Below, piece after piece: positions 36,678 to 49,752 of a stretch of DNA of 64,000 nucleotides; within the stretch, counting starts at the first letter, position 1, and every line of letters starts with the position of its first letter. The position numbers and the translations under genes were made by a program. The stretch is taken from contig NW_020312041.1 of the NCBI RefSeq assembly GCF_002999335.1, forward strand, positions 62,001 through 126,000, written 5' to 3'. The stretch is from Cyclospora cayetanensis (lineage: Eukaryota > Apicomplexa > Conoidasida > Eucoccidiorida > Eimeriidae). The notes below the pieces were generated by a model that ran no database searches, had not been told where the DNA came from, and saw nothing but the letters and a program-made list of their open reading frames with translations.

Positions 36678-38600
36678 TCGTTTTCAACTAGCTAGATATT
36701 TTCCTGTTTGTCATGCGCTGTTGACATGGGCTGCCTCCAGGATGATTATGTTAAAACAGTAGGAAATCGAAGCCTCCCTGGGTAAAAATTACGGAGTGAC
36801 ATCAAAAACTCATGTTGAGGTGACGCCGGTAGACAAGCATAAAAAAGCGCGTCAACGGAACAGCGCAGCAAGAGACGACTTCCCAGGCTTGCGTAGATGT
36901 TAGCGTCCAGCGAAGTTGTATGCCTGATGGACAACATTTTATGATAAAATACCGATAAGTGGATTGTTTCTTATGACAAAGTATGTATTACTTATTTACT
37001 GTAATTCTTTCGCATAGAACATAATGGAATAGGCTACTCTTGAAACATAGCGCTCTATAGCGTGCCCAAATTATGCAAGTCAATTACGTTTGTACCTCCA
37101 TTCATTGCATTTTACGGAACTTAGAACGCGGTGCATCATCAGCAATTTAGTATCTAGCTACTTTATATGACTTTAACGATTTTAACTCCACGCTAGATTA
37201 TGAAAAATCGTGTTTTACGTAAATAAGTTATATTTTTGTAGCCTGGCTTTTGTCATAAAAACCTAGACAACACACACAATTATCAGTTCTATTAACGTTG
37301 TCGATGGATAATTTGCAATGCGCTGGATTCTTCAAAAACTTGCTCCAGCGATCATGGAGGGCCATGATAAAGTCACAAATCCTCTAGGGTTGTCAGGGTT
37401 GTCACTAAGATTGATGCACAAAACACTGTTCTAACACAATATCGATACGGCAAAGCCGTGACACGTCAACCAACACTGCTCGTAAACTATCAGAAAGCAC
37501 CGTAAACTCACACGGAGAAAATTTTAGTGCACCCCTTGATTAAAATTCAAAAAGTTCACATGCTTCCAAATTAAAAAAGACGTCGCTCACAAACAACGCT
37601 CTTTTAAAACAGATTCATTGGACTTTCATTCTCACACTACGCAATTCAAATGTTCCTGAATGATGATACATTCTTCCAGCGTTGGCTACTTACGCTTTAG
37701 CGCTAAATCTAGTAAGTGCGTCAACACAGCAAGCGCGCTTAGTATAGCACTCTATAAATCTTCAATCTTTTGGCTTGAAAATTGTGAAAATATGAGATCT
37801 TCGCAAATCAAGCAATCCAGCGAGCAATGACTTGTTTCGAGGAATTGTCGCCCTCAGGCAGCGTACCTACTGACGCTTCCGCAGAGATCTTTTAAACGCT
37901 ATTCACTGAATAGAACTACCGGTTCAGCATACTAGCGCTCTCAAATTCATGTAATATTCATACTGTTACAGTGTGTCAGTTCGACAGGTTAACGAAATGA
38001 GTTTTTTTGCTGAGATTATTGGCTCACTCGTAGATACCACTCAAGTACCATTGGTTGTCTCCCATTTTCACGTGCTCAGAGAAATATCAACTAGTCGCAG
38101 CTATAGCTAATAAATTACGATTGTGAGACTAAAGTTTGGATGACTATTAAACAATTATGCTTTAGCAAACACTGTTTAGTCTCGAGTGTAGCACATAGTG
38201 TTTTTGTGCCACAGCCACTGAAAACAACATGAAAAAAAGGCGTGTTAACAAAGATCTTACGCAAAAGTTTATCTCCTCGACTAAGGATCCGAGTATCAGT
38301 GAAAGACAAAATTATTTTGCCATCACAAGTACTTGGATGGTCTGCGCCTAGAAGTCGCTCACTGGCAACTGTTCATAGAGGAAGTCTTTGAGCTCCAAAA
38401 TTACCTCCCATCATATCGTTCAACACAGAAAAGGAAAAAAAGGTAAAACACAGCTATCTTTAACTTCCCTGAAAGTCTACTTCAGCACCTCGGGAAAAAA
38501 CAGTTGAGCAGCTATTGCAATCCGGCAAATCCTAGGGTAAATTTATCAAGCAGCTACACATAGCTGTGCACGTCGATGGCTGTGCTACTCATTATAAGCT

Positions 38601-41600
38601 TCTCATTCAAAAACCGTGTAGTGATAACGACTTCTTCGTACAACACGCAATGAAGAACACCACCAACCATTGTTTCCTATTAGCTGTGCTACGCTGCTGT
38701 TCCCGCCAATATCACAAAAAAGTCTTGTAGATCACTCTTCGCTAAGTCTAATCATCGGAATTCGCACCAGGAGGAATATATTCACACACCCTCTATTCTG
38801 TTCAATTTGATACAGGGGTCCGAACCCTTGCGGCTTTTGAATCGCAAACAAAAGTAAAACAATTAGTCCATCTCTCTGTGCCCTCCTTGTCTGAGCGCTA
38901 CTAAATTGATAGTGCTTTTTCCGTCTGCTGCATCGATGACCTTCCACTAGAACAGTAGGCGCTACCAACAGCAGCCACAGTCCTACATTTTTCGCAGCCG
39001 CTAGGAGCTAGAAGCCAGAGCTGTGACCAATGGGAAGAGCCCTTCCTTTTACCTTAAAGCAGAGCTGTGCTACAGCGCCAGCTCGCTAAGCGCACAAGAA
39101 TTATCTCAACCCAAGATCAGCATCATACATCGCACGTTATCCTGTGGCCTAGACTACCGTAAAAGCAATCCAGGTCACGCTTACTGCTCGGCACACAATA
39201 AAAGCTGCGCCAGCGCAGTCAGCAGCCACACTTCCACCGCATAAACACCTTTCCCAGCTTGACTGGAACATACTCGCATGGCGTAAAATGCCAGCGCTCA
39301 CGCTAATTGGCATCCACCCAATCAGTTACAAAGTAAGAAAATTCAGGTGCAGCTGTAACTGAATATCCAGAAGACCAATAATTGGACACCAACACGCATC
39401 GTTGCTTATTCAGCACCATAACCATAGCTATTCATGTAGGAAGTAGCCGCCCACAATATAAACATGTACCCATGCTCTTGGATGATGAGCGGAAGAAGTA
39501 ATCAGCAGACCTTAATCACTAACACGGTGTAGTGAATCTTACTAGGGCAATTAATTTAGGAAAGCCCAAACTCTTGGGACGGGAAGGGTCCAGTTTCTTA
39601 TTCCGCGAATGGCAACACAGCACGAGTATTGATGCCACGAAGAGGAAACGAGCTTAAGTTTACTCTGGATCACTTTTAGAATTATGCGAATGGCAGTCAT
39701 TCGACGACACTGAAGACCATTGACTGCGCTGCGGCCTTGGGCAAGCCGATGAAAAGTCAGCAGATGCGCTACCGCGGTAAGCCGGGCATTCACAGGTTAG
39801 ATTTTATATTGCTCTTCGTACCGTAAAGTCTTACAAAAGACAAGTATGGGAGAACATGAGCAACACTTCATGCTCAAAGTATACACAGAAAAAATCTGCC
39901 TCCAAATAAGAGCCAAACACAGGGTTCTGGTCATCTACCGTTTCCAATTTACACACAAGGCAAATGATTGAACCCAATAATTTAGGTGCCGCTGTTCAAG
40001 AGAAAAAACGACGAAAGCTGGATCGACTAAGAATGCTGCAGAAGGTGCTCTGCATGGGAAACTCTGGCACAAATATTTTGCGACCGCTCTAAGCCTAGAT
40101 ACTCAGCAAGAACGAGCAAAACCACTGCCATATATGAACGCGACTATGCCCATATCCACCCGCATTGGCACTCCAGAGCAAGGAATAGCCAACAACAAAT
40201 TTCCGCGCAGTGGTTCGGCCAACATAGCTGATACGAGCGAACAAATATGCTTTTCCGCCTTGAATTAGCCAGGTTCCCTAGAAAGCGAATTTGAACAAAC
40301 ACTTTATCCCATAACCACCCACTACACGTCCTTAGACGGGTTGATCTCTCTCCGCAAGCACTTGAACGGCGAAAACAGAAAAGCGTCCTTCATTGGGCAC
40401 GCTTAGAACCCATCCGAACTGCCTGGAAAAAAGCACAGCGAGAGCGCACTTACTACCTGCTAAAAATGCCAACACTGAGCTCAGGGGCCTCAGAAACGGG
40501 CGAGCATATTACCGCCGAAAGTTCTGTCATGGCTGCCGCCAGCAAAAAGACCTGGGGAACAACCCATATGGACCGAAAGTCTTACAGTGTTGCCTTTCTT
40601 TGATTCCCAAACCTAGAGGAAGCCAGATACAAACGACCCAGGTTGAAACACGACATCTTTAGAGAACGCTGCCTGAAGGAACCAACGCAAATCGCGTCAC
40701 AGAAATCTCATGAATTTCAGCGCTACAGATGAAATTCGCGGAGGTCTGGCCTAGAGTATCACAATGCACAAATATAGGCGCCACCGGAAAGACCGAATTC
40801 CACTAGCTGTGGTGACTTTTCTCATGTCCTGCAAGTGTTCCTTCTTCTTAGTTGCATTTACAAGTAATTTCCTCCTTTATGTATTCCTGTATTTTTCGTC
40901 CTGCTTACCTTTTTCGATGGATGGACTCTGCATAACTAAAACTCTCGGGCCGAAGTTACAATTCGTTGATGATCTTGTACATTTAAGACATCAGAATTAC
41001 AGATTGTCGGGCAAATTCATCAAATAAAAGCACAGTAGGAGCCATCAGGCAAGAAGAAACGCAACCTCTTAATAAACACGACTACGATACCTGCAGACAG
41101 GCTAGACATAGGGCTGAGCGTGGGGGTGCTGATGAGAAGGACGCCCAAGGCGGGAAATCGTAGTCCAGGTAATAGCGTGCACACATATGAATATCTCGAC
41201 GTCCCTGCAATGAAGCGAACACCTACACAATTTGTAAATAAGTATACTTCTTCATGGCTGTTTATTGCAATGAGTGGGGAGGGTGGACTGAGGGCGCCGC
41301 GTGCTAGAGCGCTTTCCCAAGAGGCTCAATCTTCGGACGACACAACAGCCAGCAGGCATGCCTCGCGCTAAAGGGTGTCACTGACTTCACATCCGCACCA
41401 CTAAGCTATATGCTGGCATGCACTCCTAACCAGTTCCGGTGATAATTCTACTGTGATGCTGTCTGCTAAAGGGATTGCGCCCTCTGTTGCCAACTTCCGA
41501 CGACAGAAGAGCATTTTTGCTGTTTAAGGGCCCTGAGAATGATCAGGGATACCTGGCCTGAGCTACACCATTTGTCTTTGAGCGTACGCAAAGAACGCAG

Positions 41601-43428
41601 CAGGTCTTAAGGGTAGGCGCAATCGACTGCCTGGGTTACGAAGACTTGAGCAGTGGCCACACACGCAGCGAACTTGTTGTTCATGGAGTAGCGAAATACC
41701 AAGTAGACCCCATTGCGATGCGCCCCCAGGCGCTAGACAGGGCTTCAAGGTTGGAAACGAATTAGGCGGTGACTCCCTTTGTTCCGCATCTTCAACGTAC
41801 ACGACCTTCAGCTTTCGAAGTGCATCACATCTCGACGCTACCCACGAGGTAAATCTCCAGGCGGGTCCGTAACCGTTGCTCGTACTCCTACCGCTGCAGC
41901 CTCAATCAGTTCTTTCATTGGCTGTGGCTTCAGGGTTTCTCCTGCTGGCGAAAGCACCTCTTAAGTCTACTGCCCGAAACTCAATACAACAGAACCACTT
42001 GCAGTGCAAGCAGCATCGAAGAGTTTATGGACAAGAGCTGCGCGGTAATGCAGCCCGGTGGGGCGAGCTATCTTCTCTTTGAAGAATGGCCACTGGGCAA
42101 GGGAAGCATGTGCCTCGGACTAATGAAAGGGCGATTGTGTCCAACTCATCACCTGTTTATGAATATACTACTCGCCGGATTGGCGGTAAAAGACATAACA
42201 CTCACACATTGACGTTGGCACAGGGACATGATGCCGAATAGCGACGTTATTTATCGCCGAAGTCCAAAAGAGCATAAAACATGTAGGAATATACTGCAGG
42301 ATTTGAAGAACAAGCAATGCCAAAGCCCGGATATCTCTCTGTTTTAGCCGCATTACCTACCATCGTTGCCAAGAAAGGTGAGGCAACTGTCAACAAGCAG
42401 CACAGCACGATGCCCAATTGCAAGGGACTTACGGCTACATGCATTGGCCAAAATCCGTGATCCACAATTTGATGCGTAGCGAACCTTTTCCTGGATCTAA
42501 TAAATCTACGAGAATGGACATGGAGCAAAACTCTTTCATTGCATCGTATGACGCTGGAGATGTAGTCGCACACTTCATTCCACTGATATATGCGACAATT
42601 AGTCCATGGTCATGTCTTTCAGCCGTATAAGACTTCCAAGCTTATTTGAAGCAATCACAAATGTTACTCTCTTCACATTGAGAGAGGCCTTCAAATCTAA
42701 CGCATACATGACGCCTCTTACCGTAATCTGCTGGAAACTATGTTGAGAGTTTTCAGGCCCCAAAATGTATCCCTTTGTCAGTAGTCCCACACGGTCAGTT
42801 TCTCAATTGAGTACATCAGATACAGCATGGCCACGGCTGTGATTGCCTCAGGCTCGTAGAAGCTTCGCGCTATCGGATTATATATGCGAAGCAGCATCAC
42901 AAGGGCAGACTGAAGCAGCTCCACGCTACCGTAAGCCATTTTTTGTAAGTTTTGGGATTCACTAGCCACCGACTTGGCGAGTTCTCTGATACGAAGTAGC
43001 AAAAGCCAAGGCTACTTTTGTGCATTGACGCATAAAACTGCGCTGAAGATCTTGGAAAGCAGTATTTACTTCACAAGCGCAGAGTCTTAGACCCAGGAAG
43101 CCTCATAATCTGAAAAGGGTCTCGCTAGGATACGCAGCTGGCGTACAATAAAGCAAATGTAGAGACTACAAAGCTTTACGAATACTAAAGCAAGGCAGCA
43201 GTTTGAGTGCCTTTTGTCTCGGAGCTCTGGGAGCCGTTTCGCCCCAGGAGCTGCATCTATCACTCCAAAGCCTTGGTCCTTTTCTCAGGCTGTGAAGACC
43301 GAACGCATTTACCACCAATTCTAGCAGGGGTTGAGCATATGTAGCTAGGATAAAAATGTGCAGCGTTTCTCCTTACGTGATAAAACTTTATGAATTCGAT
43401 TGGAGTACATTCGTCAGGGGGCCGGTCG
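38601..43428. other. Non-coding stretch; plus strand rich in A and C near 39.0-40.7 kb
   Basis: No supported gene. The plus strand from about 39000 to 40700 is noticeably rich in A and C, opposite to the T and C richness at 20.5-22.5 kb. The plus-strand frame 40764-41027 has two hydrophobic segments and a LQFVDDLVHL stretch that recalls a reverse-transcriptase motif but has no other support. 41100-43400 has only short frames on both strands. Confidence 0.4.
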
Positions 43429-43500
43429 TTCCGAATCGTCTAGAGGTTAGGACAACATGTTGTGGCCATGTAAACCCAGGCTCGATTGCTGGTTCGGACA
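43429..43500 (+). tRNA. tRNA-His(GTG)-like gene, probably degenerate
   Basis: The 72-nt sequence folds as a cloverleaf. The acceptor stem TTCCGAA (43429-43435) pairs with TTCGGAC (43493-43499) at 6 of 7 positions. The D arm is GTCTAGAGGTTAGGAC (43438-43453). The anticodon stem ACATG/CATGT is perfect around the loop TTGTGGC, giving anticodon GTG at 43462-43464. The T stem is CCAGG/GCTGG. Defects: position 1 mismatches 72, the conserved 53:61 pair is G-G, and T54 is C. These suggest a pseudogene or the tRNA-derived head of a SINE rather than a working gene. The Pol III A box is intact; the B box reads GGCTCGATTGC and is damaged. Confidence 0.7.
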
Positions 43501-46500
43501 TACACTTGCTACTTTCGTTTCGCAGCAGAGTGCACAGCCAACTGCTCAGTTTACAGTCCCAAACAAGGCCTACCTCTTTGCTCACAGTCGGAGAGAACAT
43601 CGTGAATACTACGAAGCAACGCATTGTTGATAAGTTTGAGCCTACAGGATTCCTTACCATGACGCATGCCTTTTACCAACTGGTTGAACACTCAGCAGCT
43701 CACGCCGTACAAGTCCAGGCAGCACACCAGTACTACAGGGACATGAACTGGGGAGAAGTGGAAATTTGTAGAGACGACCAATGTTTGTTGTCCACCGGCT
43801 TCATGCAGCCAGGCGGAACACACAAGCTCAATGCAGCTCATTCCATTCGACAGTTCAAGATGATGCAGTATATTTCTGGAGTGGACGTTTATCATTAGGT
43901 TCCTTCGATCGTGCTGCAGCATCCCGCAATCACATTACGCTCTCGGAACGTGACCAGCCAACCCCAGCTGCTCTGCTTTATCTAGAGGGTTTGTAGACGG
44001 GCACTCTGGGTGTCATGGTGTTGAACCAGGGGAAGTCAGAGGTTAAAGGTCTACTCTAAAATAGCGGACAGGAAGTGAATACAATGAATGCTGAATGGTA
44101 AAGGTGACCTGGAGAGGCATGTGACAGCTCGCTCCTTCCGAGGAAAGGAAAGGGAGAATATGAGAAGTAGGTTCTACTAGCCATCGCTGCATCGCAGTTT
44201 GGATGACGCAAACGGCTTATTCAGGTTTATCAGGAAACCCATGAAGCAAGGCATATCCGAGATAAATCTAGTGCTATTGCTGGTGTTAGTGTCAACTTTT
44301 CAACCTCGCGGTCTTGCAACGGTTAATGAATACTGGAGCGGAGCATGTTGATGAATGCTGGTGGTCGCACTAGCACTGCAGACGCGATGAGACAACAGGT
44401 TTTGAGCGCCAAGTGTGTAGGAGCCTGCTGGTGTGCACAGTCTGATTTTCATGTTGTGCAGGCCTGCTGAAAGAAGCTCGAAAATTTTTAAATGAAGTCA
44501 ATAGCTTTCGCGCTCAAAAATCCACTTGAAGAGTCAATTGCGAGGCGCCTGCGATCAACCTCCTTTCCAACGCTTCCGAGGCCACTGGGTCCGTTGCTGC
44601 AAGCCTGCAAGTCATAAAGCCAATTTTTTTTTGCGCAAAAGCTATTCACTACCTCCAGGGAGAAGCTAAATTCATGAATAGAAAATACTTCAAGGCTGTT
44701 GCGCTGTACGGATTGTCTCTGCGCATTTTGGCGGACAGGGGACCTAAGATAACGGCTTTCCTGTTGGTCTAGTGGATGCCACCGGCACTTCAATCCCAAG
44801 TATACTAATACAAAATGACTTTTGGCTATTCTTTCACTCTCCATCCTTCCCTGTTGTACAGCTCAGTTTCCTGCATAAGGTCGAGCATGAGGAACTAGCA
44901 CGGAGGTACAGCAAAGTCTCGAAAAGTATTCTTCCCTAGAGTTAGTGTCCCTAAGCACAAGTCCTTTTAGAAGCTGAAGATGCAATTGAACAAAGCTCTG
45001 AGCACACGTTATTTAGGGGCTGGGGTCCCTGCGATTTCTTGAGCCTGCAGCACCCCTAATGCCGTAGATATTCGTGGTTCAAGTACATCTTCAAGTGCGA
45101 AGTAAGTTCCTGAAGGTGCAACTTTAGTATTAGCACACTACCGCGTTTGCCCTAAGAGTAAGTAGACGAAGGATACCAAAATAGGAGCTCTTTGGGCAAC
45201 TGTGGATTCAAGCTCCCACCACGCTTGAACACCGATACCCAATACATGCACGAGAAGAACATTGCAAGTCAAAGGCACGGCAGCATAAACAAATCGCTAT
45301 GCGACTGCATATTGGTATGCTGTATTTCGGGACAAAACGGAAGACCTCGCTACCGTCCCTCGCGGGTCGCCCGCCACTGGTTGAAAAGTGATTATACATT
45401 TCTGAATCAATGTAAAATCAATAGCCATTCACTTCATTTATATTGAAGTAGCATGCACTAACGCTATTTCCGGATATTTGGTGGTCAGGTAGGACATGAC
45501 TACTTGTTGTAGTGAAGAACATGCATAACTCATCGTCCTTTGTGGCGAGACAATGCCTTTCACATAAAAACGGAGATATTTCTAGACAAATGCATCTCAA
45601 ATTTTTCTCCCAGTATACGCTCGGAAGCGAGTGCCTTGGCATTAATTACTCAACGGATTGAGAATGATCTTTGCATTTTCCTTTCTTAGTGACCCCCGCC
45701 AGCTGGCAGTCAGGTGACCAACAGATTTTCCTATCCTTTCTCAGAAAAATGTTGCTAGCACATTCCACTTCAGGTTACGTTCACCACCCAGCATTCGCAT
45801 CAATCACATAACCACTGAAAGTGGGTGTGGCTGGCTCTAGAAGCATGCATTAGTCCCTAGATGTTCTTTACACTTCTAATTAATTTTTTTTCGTGTGTTT
45901 TTGCTTGGCTGCATGAAGCCGGTAGACGGCACATTTGGGTCGCCTTTATCAATTTACACTATTCTGCTGTACTTGACTGTGTAGTACCTCTGCGCTACCT
46001 GGACTTGTACCACATGAGTTGCTGAGCGTCCAATCAGCTGGCGAATGGCTTGAGTCATGGAAAGCGATCCTATAGGTTCAATCTCACCAAGAATGTGTTG
46101 CATAGTAGTATTCAGGGTTTCTACTTTATTTCGACCTAGAACGGGGTACGCCGTATGGAACTGCCTACTGCGCAGCTGTTTTTTACTCTGCTGCTAAAAC
46201 GGAAGGGTACCATCCTGCTAAGGTGTGCGGTGGATGCATCCTACGTAGGCGGATTACGTGTCCAAGGCTGCAGAAGGACCTCCGGATCAAGGGCTTGCGG
46301 CAGAAGAGACAGTGCTAAGAAACAAAGCGCGCATCAAAGTCTGAAACTAGCGCACCTGGCAACCCATAATATGGTGCTGGACACCTCGCCAGCAGATCCA
46401 AGGCGCCGGAGGCGGGTGTATTGGTGTTGATGGGGACGAATTGTGTCGTCTCGCTGACGGTTTCCAAAATGATAATTGCGTAAGGCAATTTGGTAGTGTG

Positions 46501-47295
46501 AGCTTACCTGGTCCTGATATCGAATGACGATTGCTGCCGGCGTCTGGTAGCACTGTGCAGACATCGAAGTACGCTGGCGGGCTCTATGGCGGTACCTTTG
46601 ACTGCCTCGTAACTTGTGAGATGTTGACAGGCACTCCCTGGCATCGCTCGGCATGCCAGGCTAGTAGAACTGTCTGGTAAAGGCATCGAAAAGTTTTCTT
46701 ATACCAAGGTGCCTTGTTCTAGGATGGGTATATGTTTGATTAAAGACGAACTGGCGACAGATCTTGTCGGGGGGATGCAGATATGCAAGACCTTTGGATG
46801 CATATCGTAAGCAAGCTTCGGATTTTTAAAATCGACATTCAGAAGCGCCATTAACAAGCAGGGTACTGCAGTTTTCGAAGAATAGGCACTGGGCACTCAT
46901 ATGGAAGTTGAGCTATCTTACAACATTGGTCCTGGTTACTTCAGCTTCAATAAGTGCTGCAGCCCCGGTAGGCCATGTAAGCTGTAGCTGTTGCAAGCAC
47001 ATGTGCGACCTTCGACTTTTGTAAAAGGGCATCTGTGAGGGAATACAGCCTAGCAGCTTCTGAGCTTCCTTCAACAGTCTGCCAACTGCGTATCCTAATG
47101 TGCCGGTTTTCACATGATAAAGTTTCTTCGGTTTAGAAGCCTCTACACTTGTGAAGTGGACAACATTATAGTTTACGCAGCTTCTTGCTTTTATCCTCTG
47201 AGACTAAGCTCGCTTTTGCGACCTCCATAAGAGAACTCGCCCTTTGGGCAAGGGCCTGACATAAACATGCAACAGCGGTTCACGGTAGCGAGGAG
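43501..47295. other. Stretch without a supported gene
   Basis: The plus-strand frame 43356-43898 (180 codons) overlaps the tRNA-like sequence and is within chance. On the minus strand, 46654-46506 is open and ends at a very good donor (GACCAG|GTAAGC), and 47113-46913 and 46896-46699 also look protein-like with donor-like GTAACC and GTATAA. The best joins need introns under 50 nt, so I do not call a gene. 44000-46100 shows nothing firm. Confidence 0.3.
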
Positions 47296-48021
47296 CTAAG
47301 TCACTCCGATGTTGTGAATCTTTCTTAGATATATTTCGGTACTGTGGACATTCCACAAGCCTGAGGTCATCCTATCCGTTGCCATTTTGTATCCCATGTA
47401 CTCATTAGAGGATGGGGCGGGGAGGCACTTATGATTTAGGGAGATATTTTGTAAGGCCCGGCAACTTCCAGCACGGTGTTCAAAAGCTTGACGTAAAAGA
47501 TATCGCCAAGTTGTAGAGCGAAACGTTGCCGAAGTAAACAACTACACCTCTACTCGTGCAGAATAAGAAAAAGATGTTGTGATTGCTGTAAACGTGCTTG
47601 GAATTCCTCCCAGACCGGAGGTCACGACAGTAAATTCATATTGACGCCCCCAGGGGCAACTCGAGCTGCATTCCGGCGTAGGGCATAGCGGCTGCTGAAG
47701 CAGCGCCACGATACGTTTAAGCCTGGCAAACAACCTGCTGTCTGCTACGTCTCCCAAATGTTGAGCCTCTTGCCGTTGCCCTCTGGTGCGCAGCATCCAC
47801 ACTGGACCCTTGCCACCCAGAGCAAAGAATATACACATATAAGTATACTCCTTTACCAACTGTGCGAGCATCTGTACTATTATGGGGGAGCTATGATCTT
47901 CTTGTGTCTGTATACTCGTACATGCAGCGTCAAAGCTCGCATTTGACTTCCTCGTCGCCAACAGCTTCATGCTAGTCGGTTTCATTATTTGCTTTTGAGG
48001 GGTGTCAGGAAAGTGTGTCAC
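47296..48021 (-). CDS. Open stretch interrupted by one in-frame stop, unknown product
   Basis: One minus-strand frame is open from 48021 to 47296 except for a single TAG at 47544-47542 (242 codons in all). The upper part starts after a pyrimidine-rich acceptor (CCCCTCAAAAG near 47993) and is mixed helical; the part after the stop is basic. A pyrimidine tract (CATCTTTTTCTTATTCTG) lies just before the TAG, so the stop may sit at the end of an intron. Otherwise this is a broken gene or chance. No domain is recognised. Confidence 0.25.
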
Positions 48022-48268
48022 CTCCTTGTTATTGGCTTATTCCAAATCAACGTTCTCGAGATCTTGCTTTGAGCCGTCAGTTCCCTGCTTGTAGTGTTTT
48101 ACGCTTTATGTGCGTGCTTGTTGTCTTCCTTGTTCTAATAGGATTTCTTCTCTTTCACGGATAGTTTAGTAGTTTGTCTAGCAAGTCGTTGCCCTAGGCT
48201 AACACTAGATTCTCGCTCTCAGCAGCGTTATTGGCAGTTCAAGGCGGCCAATATGCAGAAACAACAAT

Positions 48269-48340
48269 GGAGCTAAGACCTGTCCAGGCCCATAACCTAG
48301 CACGGCCCTTTATATATAAGCAAGCCTAGTGCGGAATCGT
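48269..48340 (+). repeat. Dispersed repeat, copy 1
   Basis: This 72-nt stretch aligns without gaps to 54649-54720 at about 50 of 72 positions. The best block, CCCATAACCTAGCACGGCCC, has two differences from the other copy. No open frame is shared. Confidence 0.55.
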
Positions 48341-49604
48341 TAGCGTCGTGGTTTGTCAAAAGGATTACGCGTGATGAAAATGGGTGCGGTGGGAAATCTT
48401 GCTCAAGATTTTGTTAGAATTGCATGCTAGTTCGCCATAGCTATGCTCACCAAGGTGAATGCGCCCACCTGGTGCATGATTGGGGAACCAGCAGATAGTA
48501 ACGAGTTACTGTACAATCAGCTGCTTGGGCCTAGAGAAGCACGGGCGTCCACTAAACCAATGCAGAAGGCATTTCTGCGCAGAGCAAATTAGTCCTCCGC
48601 CAAAAAATGCACCAAGGTCATCGCCACGGCCAAATAGCCTTTTATTGTTGATTTTGCATATAATCAACTTCTTATTAAAGCGTAGGGTTGTTTCTTGCAC
48701 CAAATATTGTTATTGGTGTTGGGGTCTGGCTTACTGGCGTGCGCTAGCCGGTTGGCCTACGGAGTGTGAAGAGTGAGAATAAGTACCGAGGGATCCTTAA
48801 ATAGTGTTCACACTGATCTCCATAGCAGCGAGAAAATGAGTTTTGTGGTATTTACTTGCCACGGGCTTCCGCAAGGCCTGGCGCAAGTTTTTATTAATTT
48901 AGGGAGCTCAACACGCCCGCAAGTTGACCGCTTTATATACTCTGGCTACGTTTTGGTGTTTAAGCGGCTCAAAAAACAGCAAGCAAACAATTAGGAACCT
49001 TTATTTACAATATGATCTGCCTCTTGGTCGCCCAGCCTGTGCGTCAATGTAGCTGGAAATCACGGATGCTGACTGACGCATGGCTGCGCTGCGCCAGTTG
49101 GGAGTGTAGCCGAGCCTAGTACAGCCTGTTGATAAGCCCAAGGTTCTATCAGGGTGCAAATATTGCTTTGAGGTCACCTTTCCTATAATGTTTTGTGGAC
49201 CACTAGAATAACGTACCTTTTAATAGTCACCGGAAAAAGCACCGATCAGCGAGAAATGCGTAAGGCTCTCTTGAAGGGCTGGTTGACCATAGTTACTAGA
49301 CTCCTTTTTTCACTGTGGCTGCGTTTTGACTCCAAACCTCAGCAGCAAGCACGGTCTACGGGTGGGCACCTGCAGAGGGGGCCGATTCCTACAGCAAAAG
49401 AATAATCAGATGTATTTGTAGCCTTGAATATTAACAGAGCGCCACCAACTAGCACAGCCTGAAAATGGCATCTACGAAATAGGCGGCGGGCCGCGGGTGT
49501 GTGTAGGGCACATCTGCGAAGCCAAAGCTTTAAAGCCACTTCTGCTAGCGTCACATTCACTGAAGGGGATAGCAGGTGTAAACGCCAAGTCCAGACACCA
49601 GGAG
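48341..49604. other. No gene seen
   Basis: Short frames only, for example 48480-48776 plus. Nothing with splice support. Confidence 0.4.
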
Positions 49605-49694
49605 GGAATCGAACATAGAACGCTGACCCAGTTTCGTTGAGCCCAACATCCGGGAGGGGGCTCACTATTAATCTACCCAACGGGCTGCGCCAGA
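49605..49694 (-). mobile_element. SINE-like or tRNA-like Pol III promoter
   Basis: On the minus strand an A-box-like TCTGGCGCAGCCCGTTGGG (from 49694) is followed by a B box TGTTCGATTCC (49615-49605) that differs from the consensus at one position. The boxes are about 78 nt apart, longer than in an ordinary tRNA. The stems of a cloverleaf do not pair well. This fits the promoter head of a tRNA-derived SINE or an old tRNA with an insertion. The 137-codon minus-strand frame 49752-49339 runs through it and is probably not a gene. Confidence 0.4.
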
Positions 49695-49752
49695 CCAGGC
49701 AGCAATACCGACAGCAGAAGGCCTTCGATCTTAGGGCTCGCAGCTTGGGCAT

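Larger units (their letters stand above)
33700..38600. other. AT-rich island
   Basis: By eye this stretch is clearly richer in A and T than either side, with many runs of five or more A or T. Its edges are near 33.7 kb and 38.6 kb and are not sharp. It holds several minus-strand candidate exons (listed separately), a reverse-transcriptase-like motif and a pair of hairpins. It may be a gene with AT-rich introns, an old retroelement or an insertion of foreign origin. Between 36950 and 38600 I see no convincing coding sequence. Confidence 0.6.

Noticed and set aside
43356..43898. 180-codon plus-strand open frame
   Set aside because: It overlaps the tRNA-His-like sequence, has no good splice sites, and about one frame of this length is expected by chance in the window.
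49339..49752. 137-codon minus-strand open frame
   Set aside because: It runs through the Pol III A and B boxes and has an unlikely composition, rich in Arg, Cys and Leu.
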